A stretch of DNA of 64,000 bases from Lunularia cruciata (GCA_948567375.1 OX419758.1:39499001-39563000); one strand, 5' to 3'. Shown: positions 1-12,079, numbered from the stretch's first letter. Notes: generated by a model not told the origin, from the letters alone. Program-made: numbers and translations.

Positions 1-1633
1 GAGGGTGAAGACATAGAGAAGACGAGACCTCGGAAGACCAGGAGAGGAAACCCGAGGAAAGGTATGGTGGTGATTGCATCATTGGAAGAAGACTCAAAGG
101 GCAAAGCCAAGTGCAAGTCCAAAGACTCGGAACACAAGGAAGAACCCAAGCTCATGCTACAAAGTGGGGATATGAGTAGTGATAGCAATGAAGGTGGGGA
201 GATGACGTCGGTACCTGCAGAAGAAGAAGAAGTTCGGGTGGAGCTCAAGGAAGAGAATAACGTGAAGTTGGAGGACAAAGTGCCCAAGCCGGAGGAGAAG
301 AAGATTACAATTAAGAGGGGAGTTTGGTCAAGGCGCAAGGCAAAGTGTGAAGCGGGTCCGAGCAAGGCAAGGGAAGAGGAGAATGCTAGTTTGGGAAGTG
401 AAGCATCTATTCCGATATGTGACTGCAGAGAAGAAGGTGAGTATCGGGAGAAGAAGAGGTAAAGAAGGAGATCACTCCGTAGGTTGAAGTAGTTGTGAGT
501 GATGGAGTGGAGTACCTACGCAAAGTTGTGTGCCCATTGTTAGTGAAGCTAGAGCTCAAGAAGAAGGAGATGCAGTCAAAGTGTCCGGAGGTGAAGACTG
601 GGTTGTAGGTATTAGCAAGACTAGAAGAAGAGAACTCGGAGTTGAAGAAGAGTATAATCCAAGGTGAGGAGGAAAGGGAAATACTGCAAGTAGATGCAGT
701 AGTGCAGAGTCAAGTGATTGAGAACTTGAAGAGAGAAGTGAGGTATTGAGAGGAACTTGTGAAGCAAAGTGACATAGCGAGGGAAAGACAAGTAGCTAAG
801 TATGAAATCTTGAAGTAGCAATGTGCTGATTCAAGCCTTGAAATTATCCATGCTATGGTGAGGGTAGCAGAGAAGGAACAAGAGCTCGATAGAGTGATGG
901 AGAGTGTAGAAGAGAAGAAGCAACTGTGGCAATGGGAGTTGATAGTGAGATATAGGAAGAGGAGAGATTACGAGAGTTACTTCGTAATCAGGAGGAGAAG
1001 GTTGTGCAGAAGGAGAAGGAGAAGGAAACTGTGAAAGCCAAGTTCAAGGCAGAATTGGCAATGGATAGGGAACATTGGCTTGCAGATCGGGAGCGTGAAA
1101 GGAAGATGAGATTGGAGCCATTGAAGGAGATTGTAATCAGGATGAATGCAATGCTGAGTACAGAGGCCAGTGTTCATATTGAAGAGACGTGGCTGCACAA
1201 GTTGAAGTTGTTGGTGCAGGAGACAAGGAGGAGACATGCAAAGGACACTGACTTGAATGCTTTGTTGATTAGTCTCAGAAGTTGTGTAGATAGGAAAATA
1301 TTAGAAGTAGAAGATAATATCATGATTAGATTAGATTTGGTAAAGTTGGAGATAGATAAACTTTGGGAAGATGTTAGAGCAAAACCCGAAGTAGATGAAG
1401 TAGGAGTGCAGATGTCTTCAGAGTTACCATTGGAGATAGTAGAGAAGAGTGGGTCAGAAGATAAGGAGTTAGATAGATTACCCACTAGTGAAATATCAGA
1501 TCAGGAAAGAGAACTGTTAAATCTGGTAGAAGAGGTAGGAATTATGAAACCCAAGGCCAGAGCAGTAGGAAGTAAAGTTACTTCGGGTTTGGGTTTGAAA
1601 GCCAAAGAAGAAGTAGACATTGAATCAAATTAG
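1..1633 (+). pseudogene. LTR-encoded coiled-coil ORF, copy A (3' part, broken)
   Basis: Product unknown. This matches the C-terminal two thirds of the ORF seen best in copy B. First comes an acidic/basic Glu-Lys-rich linker (64-462) with a conserved basic patch SRRKAKCEAGPSK. A long coiled coil follows, starting LARLEEENSELKK and rich in Glu, Lys, Leu and Arg. The C-terminal segment (1240-1633) includes DRKILEVEDN and ends at TAG 1631-1633. The frame is open at 64-462 and 1004-1633 but broken several times between. The strand is the same as the LTR's. It is probably not expressed as a full protein. Family and function are not recognised. Confidence 0.7.
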
Positions 1634-1751
1634 TAACCGATTTGAGATGTGGATAGGCAGATATGAAGAGGTGCATTGTCATTTCAGATCTACAGGTTTG
1701 TAGAGTCATTAGGAAAAGGTGCATTAGGAAGATAATTGTTGATTTTTTCAC

Positions 1752-1759
1752 TATTTAAG
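1752..1759 (+). promoter_or_regulatory. TATA-like element TATTTAAG in X LTR
   Basis: TATTTAAG lies 120 bp after the coiled-coil ORF stop and about 670 bp before the LTR end. The same octamer in the context cactatttaagagtggc or a close variant is present in all five X LTRs (B 14616-14623, C 28870-28877, D 45561-45568, E 43056-43063). Its position suits the promoter for the genomic RNA, with R and U5 downstream. This is inferred from position and conservation. Confidence 0.5.
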
Positions 1760-2428
1760 AGTGGCATTTGCAGTCTTATGTTGTTCAGTGCTCATAATTT
1801 TGAGAATAGATAAAGCAAAGTGATGTGAAGTAGTGCTCGTTGCTTGAGCTTGATTCCAAGTATCAACGTTGTGATTGTGTTTGTGAGTGGGTGGAGAAAT
1901 TTGTAGTGCAAGTCAATGTGCTTGTTGGATGTTGGATTCCGCCGCCTTGATCTTCATTCTATGTGTTTGATCCTGAGTGAAGTGTAATCGGAGCAATGCC
2001 CTGACAGATTTGAGAGGAATTGTAGTGTTGGTAGTATTCTGCATTTGTGAGTGCAGCGCAGTGTTGTGTGAAGCAATTTAGATCAAGGAAGTTGTGCCTT
2101 CAGTGGAGGGGTGGAACACAATCCTGAGGTGAAGTAGTTTTGCAGTGAAGTGCCATTTTTGGGAGAGCTTGAATCATCACAATCAAGATTGTTTGGAAAA
2201 AGTTGAAGGTGTTGTGATTAAGGAGTGCAAATTTGTGACAAGACTGAGAAACAGTGCTTGTTACTCTCTTCTGGGTGTGGTTTCTACTTGAGAGATTAAA
2301 GAAGAACTCAAGACAAACTACATTGATACTATTTGACTTTGTATTTAGACATTTCTGACTTGTATCTCTATGGGAACGAACTTTACTTACCCAATTACCG
2401 CAAAAGTGATATTTGCCGGGTTGTCACA

Positions 2429-3205
2429 TTTGACTTCAGCACTCATTGAGAACTTTCTCCCAGATGAGAGTTATGAGAGATTGATGAGTGAGGTTACCTT
2501 TCTCAAACAAGGAGATGGAGAGAATGTGAGAGTCTATGTGGAAAGAGTGGAAAAGTTAAAGTCCAGATTTTGCATAATGTTGAAGAAGGGTGGGGATGAT
2601 GTGGAGACTACTATGATTGGCATAGGGACCATGCTCACCAAGAATTTTGTGGGAGGGTTGAGACCAAAAATAAGAAGCAAGGTGAGATATGAGAAACCTT
2701 CTTCCAAGGTTGAAGCTATCAAGATCGCAATTTGTATGGAGGAGAGTTTGGAAGAGGATGAGAGTGATTTGGTGGTGAGGAGGTTGTGCATCCTCCTCAA
2801 GGCAACAAGTATGGTGGAACTTCTGATACTTTGGTGGCAAGAATTGCACTACAAGAAGTAGTTGCTCCAGTTCTTGCACCTCCACCAAAGGATCCACTTC
2901 AAACCATCATAGAATAACTTGCAGATCTCAAAATCAATGTGGTGCAACTATGGGAGAAGAGAGAGGTGGATCAGAATGTAGGGAGAGGGCCTAGGAGTTA
3001 TGGAAACTATCCATATAGAGGAGGCAAACCAGCCAACAATTTCAATGATAGAAATTGTTTTGGTTTTAAAGGAAGAGGCCATATCCAAAGGAATTGCCCA
3101 AATTCCACTTACCATGGAGGAAGGGGTTATGAGGGAGCCAATAGAGGGAAAGAGGGAGGTAGTGAAACCCAAGTGGCTCCTAATCCAAAAAAGGTAGAGA
3201 GATAG
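2429..3205 (+). pseudogene. gag: Y1 gag (capsid-nucleocapsid), broken
   Basis: Structural protein that would form the particle and bind element RNA. The capsid-like part begins TSALIENFLPDESYERL and runs to about 2861; the frame then breaks and resumes at 2939. The nucleocapsid zinc knuckle near 3057-3098 reads CFGF-KGRGH-IQRNC where Y3 and Y4 have CFGC-GGRGH-IQRNC. The second zinc-binding Cys is therefore Phe here and the knuckle should not fold. The N-terminal 80 or so residues seen in Y3 are separated by the X insertion. Confidence 0.85.
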
Positions 3206-4135
3206 CATCCATAGATGTGGTTGAGAGCAAGTATGAGAAGGGAGAGTGCTCAAACTCCAAGGGTCTTAATTTGGATCTTTTGGCACAAGAGAAGAAGAGA
3301 GCTTGTTTTGCAGAGGATGTTCACTCTTCTAAAGGATTTACTCCAAGCAAGGATGCTCCTATGTCTACTAGGAGCACTTGCACCTCAACACCCATAACAA
3401 CAAAGACTCCAAGGAAGAAGTTGGGGATGGAGGACTTCTTGATTTCAAAGCAACAGTGGAACTATAATGTGTTGGAGGATGTTGGTATCCACAAGGCTAA
3501 CATCACTGTGGGCCAATTGATTGCTTTAAACCCTACCTTGAGAAAAGAGCTTAGAGGTGGTTTGAGTTCTACAAGGAGCAAGAGGAAGAAGAAGGCAAAA
3601 GCTCCAGTATCAATGGGGGTGGTGGATGCCAAACCAACACCATGGGAGGCTTGTGAATATGCCTCCAAGACTGATGTGAGAGTGAATGGTCACAACATCA
3701 AGGATGCATTGGTTGATGGAGGATCAGTTGTAAATGCTATGTCAGAAAGGTTGATGAAGAAGTTGAGCATGCTCAACAAGCAACAAGTTTGACCAATAGG
3801 GGTGATGGATAAGGTGATAATTTCAGTTATGGGAGTTCAAAATCTCATGACTTTCCAAGTCTTTGAAGGATTCAAGCTATGACTTACTTCTTGGGAGGCC
3901 ATGGTTGAGAGCAGCACGCACAATTGATCAATGGCACAAAGGGAACTTGAGGATTGGGCCATCAAACCATAGAGTCACAATTCCTATAACTAACACCACC
4001 AACACTTCACATTCATATATACACCATCTTCTGATTATTGGGAATCAGATTCTGAAGAAGGAGTTTCAGGTGTGGACACAAGCATGGAAGAGGAGACTTC
4101 CACGGAGGAGGATGAATCTGAATCTGATTTAGATG
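3206..4135 (+). pseudogene. Y1 gag tail and aspartic protease, broken
   Basis: The gag-protease linker (MVESKYEKGEC...) leads to a retropepsin-like domain. The active-site region reads ALVDGGSVVNAM at about 3706-3741, so the usual D-T/S-G is D-G-G, as in all Y copies here. A flap-side segment DLLLGRPWL follows at 3884-3910. An in-frame TGA just after the QQV motif (about 3790) breaks the frame; the same TGA occurs in Y3 but not in Y4. The protease would cleave the Gag-Pol polyprotein. It is not functional in this copy. Confidence 0.75.
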
Positions 4136-5645
4136 TGTATCCTTTGTGTGCTATGGATTTTGCACCTAAGCTAGAGGTTTTGAAGGACCCAAATAAATCA
4201 CCATTGACACTTGAGGAGGTAGAGAGAAGGTTATCTACCCTCTAGTATGGCCCAAATGTTACCAAGGAGGAGAAAGTGAGATTTGAGGAGATTTTCCGCA
4301 AGTTCATCCATGTATTTGCTTTCAGTTACAAGGATTTGAAGGAAGTCACCTTGGAGGAGCACAAGATAGAGGTGGAGTCACACGCAAGACCAATCCGCCA
4401 AAAGCAACGTTGCATTAGCCCACCAATATCTTTGGTTGTGAAGGAAGAGATTGATAAGCTCAAGGAGGCCAGATTTATCTTTGAGGTCGAGAATTCAGAA
4501 TGTGTGTCTCCAATTGTCATTATGAAGAAAAAGAATGGCAAGCTTCGGGTATGTGTGGATTACAAGAAGCTCAATGCTGTTACCAAGAAGGACTACTACC
4601 CATTGCCATTCATTGATGAGATCATGGAGGAGGTTGCAGGTCATGAGAGGTATAGTTTTGGAGATGGTTATAGTGGATATAACTAAATCAAGATTCCACT
4701 AGAGCATCAACAACTCACTACATTCACCACACCTTGGGGAACTTATGCTTTCAAGGTCATGCCTTTTGGGCTTTGCAATGCTCCAGCCACATTCCAACGG
4801 TTCATGAACAAGGTATTTGAACCTTTCATTGGGAAATTTGTGAGAGACTTCATTGATGACTTTTGTGTCTATGGGAGCAAGGAGGAGCACTTTGAGCACC
4901 TAATCAAGGTCTTGCAATGCTTGGATGAGGCAAATGCATCACTCAACCCAGAGAAGTGCATTTTTGGATGTGAAGAAGGTCTACTTTTGGGCACATCATC
5001 TCCAAGGATGGAATAGCAATTGATCCTGAGAAGGTGAGGAAAATCTCAGACCTTCCATTCCCTTCAAGCTTGCAAATGTTACCCCAATTCTTGGGGATGG
5101 TTGGGTACTATAGGAGGTTCATCTTCTCATTTTCCAACAAGGCTTATGCATTGACTATCTACATGAAGAAGGGTGTAGATTACATGCTGATTTTGGAGGA
5201 CAAGGAGGCTCTCAAAGCTTTTGAGGAGCTCAAGCAATCCCTTGTTGTAGCTCCAAATCTTGCTAAACCTGATTGGAGTAAGCCTTTCATCCTCTACACT
5301 GATGCTTCTAATGTAGCTATATGATGCAATCTTAGTCAATTAGACCAAGATGGGCATGATCATCCAATAGCTTATGCTAGTAGGCAAATGGTTTCAGCAT
5401 AGAAGAACTACTTTGTCACAAAGAGAGAAGGGTTGGCAGTGATCTTTGGTCTCAAGAAGTTTAGACACTGCTTGATTGGAGGAAAAGCCACCATTGTCAC
5501 GGATCACAAGGCTTTGAAGTACATCTTCAACAAGCCTAATGTTGAAGGGAGACTAGCAAGGAGGATGATACTCTTGTCTGAGTATGACTACACCATTGAG
5601 GATAGGCCAGGAAAGAAACATGCAAATGTTGATTTGTTATCTAGA
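4136..5645 (+). pseudogene. Y1 reverse transcriptase-RNase H, broken
   Basis: The reverse transcriptase has VCVDYKKLNAVTKKDYYPLP (about 4549-4608), then MPFGLCNAPATFQRFMNKVF (about 4759-4818), then the catalytic FIDDFCVYG box (near 4849-4875) with its two metal-binding Asp. RNase H starts with LYTDASNVAI (5293-5322), and TDHKALKYIFNKP follows near 5500. Breaks include TAA after the SGYN motif (4684), a frameshift near 5015 and TGA at 5323. The domain would copy element RNA into DNA; it is dead here. The downstream linker contains RPGKKHANVDLLSRAYD, the usual end of Ty3 RNase H. Confidence 0.85.
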
Positions 5646-7007
5646 GCCTATGATCATGATGGAGATGAGCCAATAAATGATTCCTTTCCGGATGAGGAGC
5701 TCATGACAATCTCAGTCACTCAAGAGGTTTCAATGGAGTACAAGGAGACTGTGGATTTTGTGACAAGAGGTAACTATCCAAAAGGGATGCATGCTAGGGA
5801 GAGGAAGGCCCTTGCAGCAAGATCTAGACCTTACACAATGGTGGAGGATATTCTTTTTCACCAAGGAGCATATGGTCTACTTTGAAGAGTAGTGGGTAAG
5901 GAAGAGTCTATCCTACTCATAAAGGAGTTTCATGAAGGTTTAGTATGTGGAGGACACTTTGCAGGAAAGGTGACTGCTTTCAAGATTCTAGATGCAGGTT
6001 ATTATTTGAGAGGGATTTTCAAGGATTATCTTGATTATTGCAAAACTTGTCATGTTTTGTCAAGCTTTTGCTAGAAAGTCTACATCGACTCCACCACTTA
6101 GATCAATCCCTTTGCTAGGACCTTTAGAGAAGTGGGGAATTGATTTTGTAGGTCCTCTCAATAGAACCCCAAGGAACAATCTGTACATTGTGTTAGTTAC
6201 TAATTACCTTACCAAGTGGGTTGAGGCTAGACCATTGAGGAACAAGAATGAAGATGAAGTGGGTAGATTTCTTTTTGAGTGCATTATCACTAGGTTTGGA
6301 TGCCCTTTGGAGTTGATTTCTGATAGAGGAGGAGAATTTACAAGAAGCATTACTACATCCATGCTACAACATTTCTCTATCACACATAGAGTAATTACAT
6401 CCTATAAGCCAAATTCCAATGGCTTGGCAGAGAGAACCAATCAGACCTTGTGCATGATGTTGGCCAAAGATGCAGAAATGGAGGGAGGTAAACATCATTG
6501 GGACAAGAGGATTCATGCAGTTTTGTAGGAGTATAGGAGAACCATGAAGACTTTCACTGGATATTCTCTATTTCAATTGGTATATGGTATTGAGTCTACC
6601 TTACCTATTCACTTTGATCTTCCTACCTTCCAAAGCATTCACATAGGAGATTGAAGAAAGCACAAGGAGGTGATGTAGAGAAGTCCAGGAAGGATCAACT
6701 CATGGAGTTGGAAGAGGCAAGAGCAGTTGCTATGGTTCGAGTGGAGCAAGCCCAAAGGAAAAAAAAGGAGAGCTATGATAAGAGGCAAGGCAAGAAGAAG
6801 GTGGAGACTTTCAAAGAAGGTGATTAGGTAATGTTGTTTGATTCCATTTGATTCAAGAGAGTGCAAAAGAAGTTTTTGCCTAAGTACTTTGGACCTTTCA
6901 TAGTGGAGAAGGTGTGGAGCAATTACACCTATGATCTCAAGGAGTTGGAAGGAGGACACTTTGATAGGATTAACCATGATAAGTTGAGGAGGTACCATAG
7001 AAGGTAG
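5646..7007 (+). pseudogene. Y1 integrase, broken
   Basis: This enzyme would insert the cDNA into the host chromosome. The N-terminal zinc-binding region has EFHEGLVCGGHFAGK (5928 on) and CKTCHV, though frame loss after CHV hits the second Cys pair. The catalytic core shows GIDFVGPL (first Asp), SDRGGEF (second Asp, near 6320) and LAERTNQ (Glu, near 6428). The C-terminal part matches KYFGPFIVEK and ends YHRR at a TAG (7005-7007). There is no chromodomain. Further in-frame stops occur at about 6526 and 6825. Confidence 0.85.
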
Positions 7008-7040
7008 AGAGACCTTCACTTTGAGGACAAAGTGAAAACT

Positions 7041-7055
7041 TAGTCCGGGAGTAAA
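7041..7055 (+). other. Polypurine tract of Y1
   Basis: The sequence tagtccgggagtaaa abuts the LTR start TGTAACACCC. Y3 has the same tract as a more purine-rich gtccaggggtaaa. This is the plus-strand primer site in reverse transcription. Assigned by position and by recurrence next to the 3' LTRs of Y2 and Y3. Confidence 0.65.
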
Positions 7056-7746
7056 TGTAACACCCATTTGTGCATGTGCGTGTAATTGTGATATTTAGCT
7101 TGGTATTACAAGTACTTGAGAGATATTATTTATATAGAGATAAGGACGGTTCTACATTAGTCATGATTAACTAAAGTTAGTCATAGCTAAGATAGAGGGG
7201 ACCTTACTTTAGAGGAAGTAGAAAAGATGAGCACCACTATTTTGGATTTTAGTGTGTTGACTTGGTATTATTCCTAGGTGTTTGGCTTTGGGGAAAGAGT
7301 TGAGAACTCTTGGGCCCGCAAGCCTTTTTGTTTTAAATTCTTCTTTAGTCCAAGGATAGCCCATGTGAAGGAATCCTTGACTTAGTGGTTGGGTCAAGAT
7401 AAGACCACATGCTTAGGGGAATATGCACATGTGAATGGATATTCCTTTCTACTTTTTGACTTTACTTGACTTTTAGTCTAGTTACTTGAATTATTGTGGT
7501 AATTAGTAACTTTGGTACATAACTTTTTCACAAGTATATAAACAAGGGGTGAGGAGGTACTCATCATCCTTTCATTTGCAACTATCTCTCTCTCATTGAG
7601 TTCTCTAGTGAGCAATGTCTTGAGTCTTGGAGTGTTAGCCTTGGAGGAGTATGATGGAGTTGGGGTTCCTTGCCTTCTTAGTCCATGGTGTGTTACCATA
7701 ATAGCCATCCGAGGTTCATCCTGAGTGAGAGACAGGCCGGCTCACA
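7056..7746 (+). repeat. Family Y 3' LTR of Y1 (691 bp)
   Basis: Starts TGTAACACCC and ends GGCCGGCTCACA, giving the usual TG...CA termini. Matching full or partial LTRs occur at 18854, 20947, 26497, 33097 (end only), 39366 (3' part), 48422, 55554 and 56537 (5' part). The next four bases, GAAC (7747-7750), would be the right target duplication; the left one is outside the window. Confidence 0.95.
7535..7543 (+). promoter_or_regulatory. TATA box of family Y LTR
   Basis: TATATAAAC, in the context caagtatataaacaagg, lies about 480 bp into the LTR and is conserved in every full Y LTR of the window. Transcription would start roughly 30 bp downstream, leaving about 180 bp of R-U5. Inferred from motif and conservation. 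Confidence 0.65.
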
Positions 7747-7895
7747 GAACGTGATGAATGGAATTTATGTACCACCATAAATGATACTTTTGGTTGTAAA
7801 TTATGGAGAACGGTGGACGTGCTATATCTATGTTAATCAATTAGATCAATCGAGAGTAGTGAAATAGAGTAGTAGCTACGACGGCAATACCGTAT

Positions 7896-8740
7896 GTTAT
7901 CCTAGCAATGCAGCAACAAATCAAACACCTTACTTGATTGTTGGATGAACAAGACCAACAACGGTGAGAACATATAGAGAGAGCGCCAGTTTGAGATGGA
8001 GAAGGTTGCATTTGATCTCCAAAACCCAAGGTGTTTGAAGCCAAGAATCTTTTGGCACGATGGAGAATTTTGTGTTTGACTACAAATGTTACTTTGAAGC
8101 CACCAATCTTCAAGATGATGGAAACAAATTCTCTTGGCTTCTAGCCAATTGGATGGTGGCAAAACTTTGGTAGCAATTCTGAGTGGAGCAAGTTGAGCGA
8201 TAGATTGTTGCACCAATTTTGATATGGGTAGAATTTAAGGATGCAATACTTGGTCAATTTCAAACTATAAATGCTACCTGAGCCTCACAAGATAAATTGG
8301 CAGAATTGAAGTAGATTGGCTCAATAAGGAGCTACATCACACAATTTCAGAACATCATCATGCAAATTCTAGATAAACAAGAAGGTGAAGTTCTAGATTG
8401 AGTTGTGCAGGAACCACAAAATTTAGAAGAAACCATGCAATTGGGTAAGCATTTTGATTCCTTGGTTGCAACAACTTGGTCTTGACCTCGACCTACACAA
8501 AGCCTACAAATACACTATGCACGGGTGGAAGAATCGGCACCAATGGAGATTGATGCTATCCAACAAAGACCACTTGGTATAGTGGATAGAGAAAGACTAC
8601 GACAAAATGGAGATTGTTTTTATTGTTGCCAAGTTGGACATTGCATTGCTGAATGTCCACTTAGGAATGTGCAAACTTGACAAGTTGCCCAAATGGAGTT
8701 TGTGGAACAAAATGATCAAGGAAACAAGGAATCCTAGTAG
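7896..8740 (+). pseudogene. gag: W gag with CCHC zinc knuckle, broken
   Basis: Readable pieces include MQQQIKHLT followed by a stop (7902 on), a central Retrotrans_gag-like region with SIRSYITQFQNIIMQ (about 8310-8360), and a zinc knuckle at 8615-8656 (CFYC-CQVGH-CIAEC, spacing CX2CX4HX4C, all ligands kept). Several in-frame stops separate these. The protein would coat element RNA. The domain call rests on position before the protease and on the intact knuckle. Confidence 0.7.
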
Positions 8741-8799
8741 GAGATTTTGAGCCGTCTATTGGGAGCTTGATTAGTTCCAATAGGATTGAAGGTTTGACC

Positions 8800-9250
8800 T
8801 ATGCAAGTTTGCTTCACTTGCAAGGTACAATATCTAATTAGGGTTGTAGGATTTTGGTTGATTTTGGAGGTTCAAAGAATTGCATGTCTATGCAAGTAGC
8901 AAAGGAATTGGGTATTCCTATCAAGCCAGTGATTGGAAGTAGATTGATGATGGTGGATGGTAGATAGGGTTCTGCATTCTGTATCTCACATCCTATTACT
9001 TTTAAGATTGGGAAAGAGTATTTGGAATGTATGAGGTTTGTAGTGGCACCTCTACACTATGATGTCATTCTAGGACTACCTTGGCTTGAACATCATAAGG
9101 TTCAATTTGATTGGACCCGATGACACATTCAAGTACAACACCAAGGTAGGAATTTCCAATTAAGTTGTTTGGCACCTCTAAGTAAGACACCTAAGAATAG
9201 TCAATCCCAAGATGGGAAGTTTGTCAAAAAGGTAGCCATAGAACATGCCT
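8800..9250 (+). pseudogene. W aspartic protease, broken
   Basis: A retropepsin-like stretch reads RILVDFGGSKNCMS near 8848-8890; the catalytic D-S/T-G has become D-F-G-G. VVAPLHYDVILGLPWLEHH follows (about 9040-9090), the hydrophobic ILGLPWL motif common before the RT in Ty3/Gypsy pol. A TGA after FDWTR and other stops break it. Separate expression is unlikely; it would have been cut from a Gag-Pol polyprotein. Confidence 0.65.
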
Positions 9251-9308
9251 TGAAGAGAGAGGAGTCCTAGATGGGAATTTGGTTAGTGAAGCAACCATAG
9301 AGTAAGCT

Positions 9309-10735
9309 TTGGAGGAAGATAAGTTTGTTTTTGCAGTATGGATCAAGCCAATTGCACAAGGACAATCTGAGGAGAGCCAAGAGCCTCATCAAGCAATGGT
9401 TGATCAGATAGTTCAAGAGTTTATAGACGTGTTTCTAGATGATCTGCCAAAGGGACTACCCTTCGATTGTGGTATGCCCTTCAAGATTGAGTTATTGCCA
9501 AGGAGTACTCTAGTGAGTAGACCAATCTATTGGCTTTCACCAAAGGAGTTGGAAGAGTTGCAAATAACACTTATAGAGTTTTTGGAGAAGGACTTCATAC
9601 GACATAGTACCTCTCCTTGGGGAGCACCAGTACTATTTGTTCTAAAGAAGGATGGAAGACTTCATTTCTATATTGATTATTGTGGGCTCAATAAGCAAAC
9701 AATGAAGAATGCATATCCTATGCATTGGGTTGATGACTTGCTTGATCAATTGAGTGGAGCAAAATATTTTTCCAAGCTGGATCTTTGTAGCGGCTATTGG
9801 CAAATCCCCATTGATAGGAAGGATGTGCAAAAGATGGCCTTTCACACAAGGTATGGGCATTTTGAGTGGAGAGTTCTACCTTTTGGGCTCACTAATGCTC
9901 CAATAGTCTTCATGGATCAGATGCATTGGGTGTTGGATGGACTATTAGATTGGTACGTGATGGTGTTCTTGGATGATATCTTAATCTATAGCAAGATAGA
10001 GGGAAAACACGTGAATCACATACAAGAAGTCCTAAGATGACTACAACAATGGAAATTTTACTACAAGAAGTCAAAGTGTACCTTTTGGCAAAAGGAAGTT
10101 ACCTTCTTGGGGCACAAGATCTCATCAAAGGGGATATCAAGATGGAAGAGGAGAAAATCAAGGCCATTATAGATTGGCCTACTCCAAAGGATGCTACAAA
10201 AGTATGGGCATTTAATGGATTGGCCAGTTTTTACCGACAATTCATCCATTATTATGCTCATGTGGCTGCACCATTGACTGACCTCTTAGGGAAAGACTCG
10301 AGCTTCTAGTGGACCACCAAGCAAGAAGAAGCATTCCAGGAGTTGAAACATATGTTGTCTTCAAGGCCCATTCTTCAACCGTATGATCCTCAACTACCCT
10401 TGTGTGGTTAATTTTGATGCTTCTCAGCATGAATTCCTAGATGGACTACATCTCATTGCCTTTGTGTCTCACCAACTCAATATGGCTGAAAGAAACTACT
10501 TTGCTTGAGATCAAGAACAACTTGCAATGGTATATGCCACCAAGGTATGGATGCATTACTTCTTGGAGAAACAAGTGATCATGCAAACTGATCACAAACC
10601 ATTGTTGCAAACCTTACACTTGGAACACATGAAGAGTCAATATCATTGATGGGAGGAACAACTCCAATTGTTTGACATCAAACTTGAGTGCAAACCAGGT
10701 CAGTTCCATGTCATCCCTGATGCTTTATCCTGATG
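9309..10735 (+). pseudogene. W reverse transcriptase-RNase H, broken
   Basis: The RT is open for 243 codons (9309-10040). It shows LFVLKKDGRLHFYIDY, KLDLCSGYWQIPI, VLPFGLTNAP and the catalytic FLDDILIYS (about 9967-9993). The thumb/connection follows at 10037-10309 (FNGLASFYRQFI). RNase H then has MVYATKVWMHYFLEKQ and TDHKPLLQTLH near 10528-10610 but lacks an open frame. Length and motif spacing fit a normal Ty3/Gypsy RT-RH. Confidence 0.85.
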
Positions 10736-10839
10736 ACATGATTTGAAGCCTCTTCCTCTCATCAAAATGGCAATTACAACGGTGTCAATTGACTCTAAGG
10801 TCCAAAATTAGTTTCAGTTAGCTCTACAACAAGATCCCT

Positions 10840-12079
10840 TCTTCTAAATGGTACATGGTTGCCTTACAACATGCAACAAGGAGTACAACAATTTCTCCAT
10901 CAAGGAGGGCCTTCTATTCCATAAGGACCATATCTATGTTCTAGCTAAAGGGGATCTTCAACTTGTGTGCCTTCAAGAAGCCCATAATTTACCCATAGTT
11001 GGTCACATGGGTGTGGACAAGATCTTGGGTACCCTCCAACACCAATGGTGGTGGCCCAACATGACATGAGATGTTCACAAATTTGTCCAATCATGTGAGA
11101 GTTGCCAACATAACAAGGCCATCAACCAGAAGCTGAGTGGACTCCTTCAACCACTTGCCATTCCATCCACTCAATAGGAGCATGTAAGCTTAGATCTCAT
11201 CACATCCTTGCCCAAGACAAAACAAGGACACACAACAATCGTGGTGTTTGTGGATAAGCTTAGTAAGCAAATCCACTTAGCACCAACCTGATGATACCGT
11301 GGATGCTCCAACCTTAGCACAAATCTACTTTGACAATGTCTTCAAGCATCATGGGATGCCACATGTACTCATCTCAGACCATGATCCTTGATTTATCGGG
11401 ACGTTTTGGCAAGCACTCTTCTTGATACTTGGCACCAAGCTTGCTTTGTCCATGGCCTATCATCCTCAAACTGATAGAAAAATTGAACATGCAAATCATA
11501 CATTGGAGGATATGTTGCATGCCTTTGTCAATGTCCACCATACCAATTAAGATGAATGTCTTGTAGCTGCAAAATTTGCCTACAACAATTCCAAATAGGC
11601 AAGCACCAAATTTTCTCCTTTCTTTCTCAATTTTGGCCAAGATTTGCTTGTTCTAGATTCTCTTGTTGTTCCCCTTCCATCTTAGGTTCCTCATACTTCA
11701 ACATTCTTGACCACAATATCCCAGTTTCTCCAACAAGCCAAATCTCACCTCCTTGTTGCTTAGAATCATCAAAAACAATATGCGGACTACCATCATCGTG
11801 ATCTCACCTTTGAAGTTAGTGATAAAGTCATGCTATCCTCTAGTAACCTCCCTCTCCCACTTGATACCCAAGTTTGTAAGCTTGCCCCTAATTGGATTGG
11901 ACCCTTTGATGTCACCCAAATTGTCTCTCTTGTTAAATCTATCAACTTGCCTTGCCTTTTCATATGCGTATCCATCCTATCTTTCATGGTTTTCCAAGTT
12001 GAAACCTTTTGTTCTTAACCCCTCTTCCTTTTCCTCTTGAGTCCAACTTCCTCCTCCTCTTGTCCCTATCAATGATCAT
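10840..12079 (+). pseudogene. W integrase, broken
   Basis: The zinc-binding N-terminus has HNLPIVGHMGVDK and CESCQ (near 10980-11110). The core shows SLDLITSLPK (first Asp, about 11190), LISDHDP (second Asp, about 11370) and a region YHPQTDRKIEHAN carrying the Glu (about 11459-11500). The C-terminal part matches LAPNWIGPFDVTQIV (11881 on). In-frame stops include TGA at 11290 and at FID positions. It leads straight into a chromodomain. Confidence 0.75.

Larger units (their letters stand above)
1..2428 (+). mobile_element. Family X LTR, copy A (3' portion)
   Basis: This is the downstream part of a long Ty3/Gypsy LTR; its start lies left of the window. It ends at TTGTCACA (2421-2428), the same terminus as the other X LTRs at 29545, 46239 and 60723. 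The next base begins family Y gag sequence that matches the uninterrupted Y4 copy at 37439, so copy A is inserted inside the gag of Y1. No primer-binding site follows, so this is a 3' LTR or a solo LTR. It contains the 3' half of the LTR-encoded coiled-coil ORF, a TATTTAAG element and the U5 region. Confidence 0.85.
2429..7746 (+). mobile_element. Family Y Ty3/Gypsy element Y1 (3' part)
   Basis: Order is gag (cut by X copy A at 2428), protease, reverse transcriptase, RNase H, integrase, polypurine tract, 3' LTR, which is the Ty3/Gypsy order. The 5' LTR and leader lie outside the window. Integrase ends without a chromodomain, and RT carries F-I-D-D-F at the catalytic site, which suggests the non-chromoviral plant branch (Athila/Tat/Ogre-like). 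Stops and frameshifts occur in every domain. The LTR is followed directly by family W sequence, so Y1 is inserted in W. Confidence 0.9.

Noticed and set aside
1-1633. Coiled-coil ORF as an ordinary host gene
   Set aside because: It occurs in five copies, always at the same place inside the X LTR and bounded by target duplications in X-D, so it moves with the element, whatever its origin.
3217-3397. Overlapping alternative frames in Y gag (MWLRASMRRES..., METIHIEEANQ...)
   Set aside because: They run in other frames over the conserved gag frame and recur only because gag sequence is conserved.
9309-10040. W reverse transcriptase as an endogenous pararetrovirus
   Set aside because: Integrase with D, D, E, a chromodomain, a polypurine tract and an LTR start follow, which pararetroviruses lack.
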